Of a DNA stretch of 34,028 bases, positions 30,204 to 34,028 are shown one piece after another. The stretch spans positions 1-34,028 of the forward strand of contig JAIQZO010000089.1 of the NCBI GenBank assembly GCA_021777055.1. The letters are read 5' to 3'. Origin of the DNA: Candidatus Anammoxibacter sp. Lineage in GTDB: Bacteria; Planctomycetota; Brocadiia; Brocadiales; Anammoxibacteraceae. Each line of letters starts with the position of its first letter. The stretch's first letter is position 1. The position numbers and the translations under genes were made by a program. The notes below the pieces were generated by a model. The model was not told the origin of the DNA, did no database searches, and saw nothing but the letters and a program-made list of their open reading frames with translations.

Positions 30204-33200
30204 ATGAATATTTATCATTTAGAAGAGAACGACAATAAAATTAGTAATAATCAAAAAAACCATAAAAAAGGTCTGGGGAAAACACTTCTTATCTGGTTTT
30301 TAGTTATTTCTATCATTCCCATGCTGGCAGGTAGTATCATCAACTACCACAATGCTTATAAAAGCCTCTACAATGATGCAGAAAAGTCTTTAAAGACAGT
30401 TGCAAGTATACAAACAGAACATATCAATGAGTATTTTGAAAGGGTGTTAACCGATTTGCAATATCAATCGGAAATGCTCTCTAATGTTGTATTATTTGAA
30501 CAGCTTGATGCGGCTTTTAAGGAAAGCAGTTTGACTCTTAAAGATTTTGTGAAGAGTTTTGAGTGGGCTTTGATTACCAGTGAAAATGGTAATCATCTAA
30601 AAAATTATCGTAGGACCTATGGTTACTATGATATATTTCTTATTGATTCTAATGGGAATATACTATTTACAATTGCAAATGAAGATGATTTTGGGACTAA
30701 TCTTTTCGAAGGGAAATATTCAAATTCTCTCTTTGCTGCTACATGTAAAGAGACTCTTGAGACTGGAAAGATTAGATTCTCTGATTACGAATTATACTCG
30801 CCATCAAAAGATCTCATCTCCGGCTTTGTTTCATCTGTTCTTTTAAATGAATATGGTGATAAGATTGGGTTAATAGCCTTTCAACTTCCAGTAGATCAAA
30901 TCGATAACATTTTACAGTCTAAAATAAACCTTGGAAAGACAGCTGAAACCTATCTAATTGGTAATGATCTTAGAATGAGATCAAATTCTGGTAGGGAAAA
31001 TAGGGAACCTGTTTTTGAGGACGTAATAAAGACTGAACAGACTATGTTATGGCGAGATGAACATGTATTATCTGAAAATTTGGACAAGATGGAAGAAAAT
31101 GCTTTTATCTATGCCGGCCCGCATGGCAAGGATGTCTTGGGTATACATAATCAAATAAAAGTTTCAAATGTGCCGTTTGCAGTTATTGCAGAGATTGAGA
31201 AAGAGGAAGCATTTGCTGCTGCTGTCAGATTGCGGAACATTGTTTTAATTATAATAGGTGTTACTGTTGTGGTAGTTGTTTTCATGGCCATTACTATTTC
31301 CGGTCGTATTTTGCGGCCCATTAAGATTCTTTCATCAGGTGCTAAAAAGGTTGCAACCGGGAGGCTTGATCATGAAATAAAAGTTATCTCTAAAAACGAA
31401 ATCGGGGAGTTGGCTGACAGTTTTAACTATATGATATTCAACTTAAGAGAGACAATGGAAAAGAACCAGGCTCATAATTGGTTTAATAAAGGGCAAACAG
31501 AGCTTAATACGAAAATGCGGGGAGAACAAGATATTGAAACATTAGGTGAAAATGTTTTGGGTTTTATTGTGGAGTATTTAGAGGCGCAGATTGGTGCTAT
31601 TTATATTACTAACGAGAATAATTGGTTAAGAATAATTTCTAGTTATGGTTACGACATTCGAAAAAAGGCTTCAACGAATTTTATGCCTGGTGATGGTTTG
31701 GTAGGTCAAGCTATTTTAAAAAAGAATTATATTCTTGTTACAAATTGTCCAAACAATTATTTGAGCATTAATTTTAGCCTAGGAAGCGCTCTTCCAAAAA
31801 ATATACTGATTATTCCCATCCTTATGGATAATGTAGTAAAAGGTGTAATTGAACTGGGAACTTTTAATGAATTTACCATGGCAGATATAAATTACCTTGA
31901 ACATGTTCAGGAAGGTATTGCTATTGCCATAAATTCTGTTATGTCCCGTGAACGAATGGCAACTCTGCTGGAAAAGACGCAGGAACAGAAAGTGAAACTA
32001 CAGGTTCGTGAAGAAGATCTAAAAATGATAAATAGAGAGTTAGAAGAACGCAAGAGAAATACAGATGAGAAAAATGAGGAGCTGAAGATCGCAAAGGATA
32101 TGGCAGATAAAGCAAATCATGCTAAAGCAAGTTTTCTGGCAACAATGAGCCACGAGATACGTACCCCTATGAATGGAGTTATAGGCATGACAGAATTACT
32201 ACTGGAAACGGAATTAAATAAAGAACAGCGCGAATATGCAAATACAGTAAGTGTTAGTGCTGAGTCGTTGTTAACTATTATCAACGACATTCTGGACTAC
32301 TCTAAAATAGAAGCAGGAAAGTTAGAAATAGAGAATATAGATTTTGATTTATGCTCAACAATTGAAAGTATAATTGACCTCTTTTCTGTTAAGAGCGCAA
32401 AAAAGAGAGAATTTGAATTTTGCTGTTATGTTGACCCAAAGATTCCATGTCTGTTACGTGGTGACCCCGGTAGATTAAGACAAGTTCTGATTAACCTTAC
32501 CAGCAATGCTGATAAGTTTACTGAAAAAGGTGAAGTAACAGTTAATGTAACGCTGGAGAAGGAGGAGAAGTCCCATGTTAAAATACATTTTAATGTCAAA
32601 GATACAGGCATTGGTATCTCTCCTGAAAATATAGATTGCTTGTTTAAATCGTTTACGCAAGCAGATTCTTCAACTACAAGGAAATTTGGTGGAACAGGAT
32701 TAGGATTAGCCATTTCTAAACAGATTGTCGAGTTAATGGGTGGTGAGATTGGCGTTGAAAGCCAAGAGGGTAAGGGCTCAACTTTTTGGTTTACAGTTAC
32801 GTTTCAAAAACAGCCTTTAGATAAAGGAGTACCACCTGTTGTTTTGGGCAATTTAGAAGAGATGCGAATACTTGTTGTAGATGACAACAGTACTAACCGA
32901 CATATATTCGGAGAATATTTAAAGTCCTGGCATTGCAGATATGAAGAGGCTGAATCAGCAAAAGAAGCTTTAATTAAACTTAATACTGCAACTGAAGGGG
33001 GTGATCCCTTTAAGGTCGCCTTGCTTGATTATTGTATGCCGGAAGTAAATGGTGAAACTCTTGGCAAACAAATAAAGGCAGATATCAGGTTTAAGGATAT
33101 TGTGCTCGTTATGTTAACATCTATTGGTATGCGGGGGGATACAGAGCGTTTTAGCAAACAAGGCTTTTCCGCATATTTAGTTAAACCTGTAAAACAATCA

Positions 33201-33695
33201 CAGTTGTTTGATTGTTTAGGTATTGTTACAAGTAAACTTTTAAATGGCGAAGTTGAAGGGGTTTCTAAACAACATATTGTAACAAAACACTCTATTTATG
33301 AGAGGAAAAGACAGAAGGCAAGAATACTTCTTGTAGAGGACAATGCTGTTAATCAGAAGATAGCGATTAACTTCCTGGAAAAAAAATTAGGATATTTCAC
33401 TGATGTAGCGGACAATGGAAAAGAGGCATTGGAACCATTAACGAATAATGATTATGATCTTGTCTTAATGGATTGTCAGATGCCCCATATGGATGGTTTC
33501 GAGACAACCCGATTAATTCGTGATATTAGTTCACCTGTAAGAAACCACAACATCCCTATTGTTGCGATGACTGCCAACGCAATGGAGGGTGATCGTAAAA
33601 AATGTATTAATGCTGGAATGAATGACTATATTTCTAAGCCAGTGACATTGGATTCGTTGGCCAAGGTTATAGAGAGAAATTTTGAGAAATTGTAA
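30204..33695 (+). CDS. Hybrid sensor histidine kinase: periplasmic sensor, HAMP, GAF, HisKA, HATPase, two receivers
   Basis: The 1163 residues divide as follows. A membrane segment lies near 28-47 (LLIWFLVISIIPMLAGSII). A periplasmic dCache-like region at 50-340 contains YYDIFLIDSNGNILFTI. A second membrane segment is at about 345-366, and HAMP follows (RPIKILSSGAKKVATGRLDHEI). GAF spans about 440-580, then a coiled coil (585-640). The phosphoacceptor motif SHEIRTPMNG has H650. The ATPase shows NLTSNADKFT, DTGIGI and GGTGLGLAI. Receiver 1 has D942 (LLDYCMPEVNG) and receiver 2 has D1090 (LMDCQMPHMDG). No HPt domain is present, so phosphate must leave through a separate HPt protein. It probably forms one operon with the preceding sensor protein. 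No output regulator is in the window. Confidence 0.93.
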   Translation: MNIYHLEENDNKISNNQKNHKKGLGKTLLIWFLVISIIPMLAGSIINYHNAYKSLYNDAEKSLKTVASIQTEHINEYFERVLTDLQYQSEMLSNVVLFEQLDAAFKESSLTLKDFVKSFEWALITSENGNHLKNYRRTYGYYDIFLIDSNGNILFTIANEDDFGTNLFEGKYSNSLFAATCKETLETGKIRFSDYELYSPSKDLISGFVSSVLLNEYGDKIGLIAFQLPVDQIDNILQSKINLGKTAETYLIGNDLRMRSNSGRENREPVFEDVIKTEQTMLWRDEHVLSENLDKMEENAFIYAGPHGKDVLGIHNQIKVSNVPFAVIAEIEKEEAFAAAVRLRNIVLIIIGVTVVVVVFMAITISGRILRPIKILSSGAKKVATGRLDHEIKVISKNEIGELADSFNYMIFNLRETMEKNQAHNWFNKGQTELNTKMRGEQDIETLGENVLGFIVEYLEAQIGAIYITNENNWLRIISSYGYDIRKKASTNFMPGDGLVGQAILKKNYILVTNCPNNYLSINFSLGSALPKNILIIPILMDNVVKGVIELGTFNEFTMADINYLEHVQEGIAIAINSVMSRERMATLLEKTQEQKVKLQVREEDLKMINRELEERKRNTDEKNEELKIAKDMADKANHAKASFLATMSHEIRTPMNGVIGMTELLLETELNKEQREYANTVSVSAESLLTIINDILDYSKIEAGKLEIENIDFDLCSTIESIIDLFSVKSAKKREFEFCCYVDPKIPCLLRGDPGRLRQVLINLTSNADKFTEKGEVTVNVTLEKEEKSHVKIHFNVKDTGIGISPENIDCLFKSFTQADSSTTRKFGGTGLGLAISKQIVELMGGEIGVESQEGKGSTFWFTVTFQKQPLDKGVPPVVLGNLEEMRILVVDDNSTNRHIFGEYLKSWHCRYEEAESAKEALIKLNTATEGGDPFKVALLDYCMPEVNGETLGKQIKADIRFKDIVLVMLTSIGMRGDTERFSKQGFSAYLVKPVKQSQLFDCLGIVTSKLLNGEVEGVSKQHIVTKHSIYERKRQKARILLVEDNAVNQKIAINFLEKKLGYFTDVADNGKEALEPLTNNDYDLVLMDCQMPHMDGFETTRLIRDISSPVRNHNIPIVAMTANAMEGDRKKCINAGMNDYISKPVTLDSLAKVIERNFEKL

Positions 33696-33893
33696 TCTAG
33701 TAAAAGTGTAAAACTATTTCATCAATAAATACTTTAGTCGCGATATTTTATTAAATGGTAAATGCACTCTTAATCCTCAAAGAATATAATACTAAAATCT
33801 TCCCATTGAAGTGACAAATCGCACATCGCCCTATTTGTTTCACCTTATAATTAGGATAGAAAATATGGGGTGTCTTAAATGGAGGTTAAAATT

Positions 33894-34028
33894 TTGATAG
33901 AGTAGAAAAAAGGAGACTTGAGTAGATAAAGGCCCTCCCATTGGATAGTATATATGTGACTAGTAATAAATATCCAATGTAGAAAAAAGGAGGGCGCATG
34001 AAAACCGATTGTATATCAATAGGATTTG
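33894..34028 (+). mobile_element. Right copy of 135-bp terminal inverted repeat; 5' end of an outward-facing insertion sequence
   Basis: This is the reverse complement of 5-139. It contains the two GTAGAAAAAAGGAG words, the CATTGGATA/TATCCAATG inverted repeat and the AGGAGG-ATG leader. The stretch 33696-33893 between the kinase and this repeat contains no gene. Confidence 0.75.
33998..34028 (+). CDS. Start of a probable transposase gene, cut by the window edge
   Basis: Ten codons (MKTDCISIGF) follow AAGGAGGGCGC. The start is identical to that at the left edge, in the opposite direction. Identity as a transposase is inferred from the duplication and position only. Confidence 0.45.
   Translation, partial: MKTDCISIGF

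Noticed and set aside
1..34028. Linear plasmid or prophage with terminal repeats
   Set aside because: There are no phage or replication genes, the content is chromosomal housekeeping, and the repeat breaks a host gene and starts outward genes.

Overview
The window is about 34 kb of AT-rich bacterial DNA with mostly single-copy housekeeping genes. The mix suggests a low-GC, Gram-negative-type anaerobe: an AhbC-like radical SAM enzyme of the siroheme-dependent heme route, a Pst transporter, a large hybrid kinase, many short intergenic repeats, and an unusual PyrF active-site motif. A planctomycete such as an anammox bacterium is my best guess, but nothing here proves it.

Both ends carry the same 135-bp sequence in inverted orientation (5-139 and 33894-34028). 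Each copy has a strong ribosome binding site and the first codons of a gene running out of the window, so the segment is probably a contig bounded by two copies of one insertion sequence. The left copy truncates a PIN-domain gene.

Positions 128-6480 are an accessory region. All its genes lie on the minus strand: a truncated PIN toxin, a DUF4914 N-terminal fragment, an orphan HicB, a small unknown ORF, a 747-residue LRR-Roc-COR protein with a C-terminal TIR-like/DUF4062-like domain, a deoB fragment, an orphan MqsA-like antitoxin, and a DUF4160 fragment followed by DUF2442. Three gaps hold attC-like imperfect palindromes ending in the same GTTATACG core. I read part of this region as an integron cassette cluster without a visible integrase. 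It is the most interesting part of the window.

Positions 6650-22382 hold deoB, an ahbC-like gene, an ArsR-family regulator with the pstSCAB operon, recD facing a uvrD/pcrA helicase, an apparently exported methyltransferase, overlapping pyrE-pyrF, a TIGR01777 epimerase and a membrane-anchored ComEA-like protein. Positions 22391-28027 hold a PerM/AI-2E permease, an aspartate aminotransferase and alanine racemase. Between these last two, a VapBC module is bracketed by a ~398-bp direct repeat containing the 3' ends of both neighbours.

Positions 28370-33695 hold a promoter and a two-gene sensory unit: an exported NrtA/SsuA-like binding protein fused to a Cache-like domain, and a hybrid histidine kinase with HAMP, GAF and two receiver domains. 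Intergenic DNA is rich in repeats: GCCTAAA elements, CCCAGGGC palindromes, GGCTGAA heptamers and CTTGAAAACAGA hairpins. Some of these now form gene ends.
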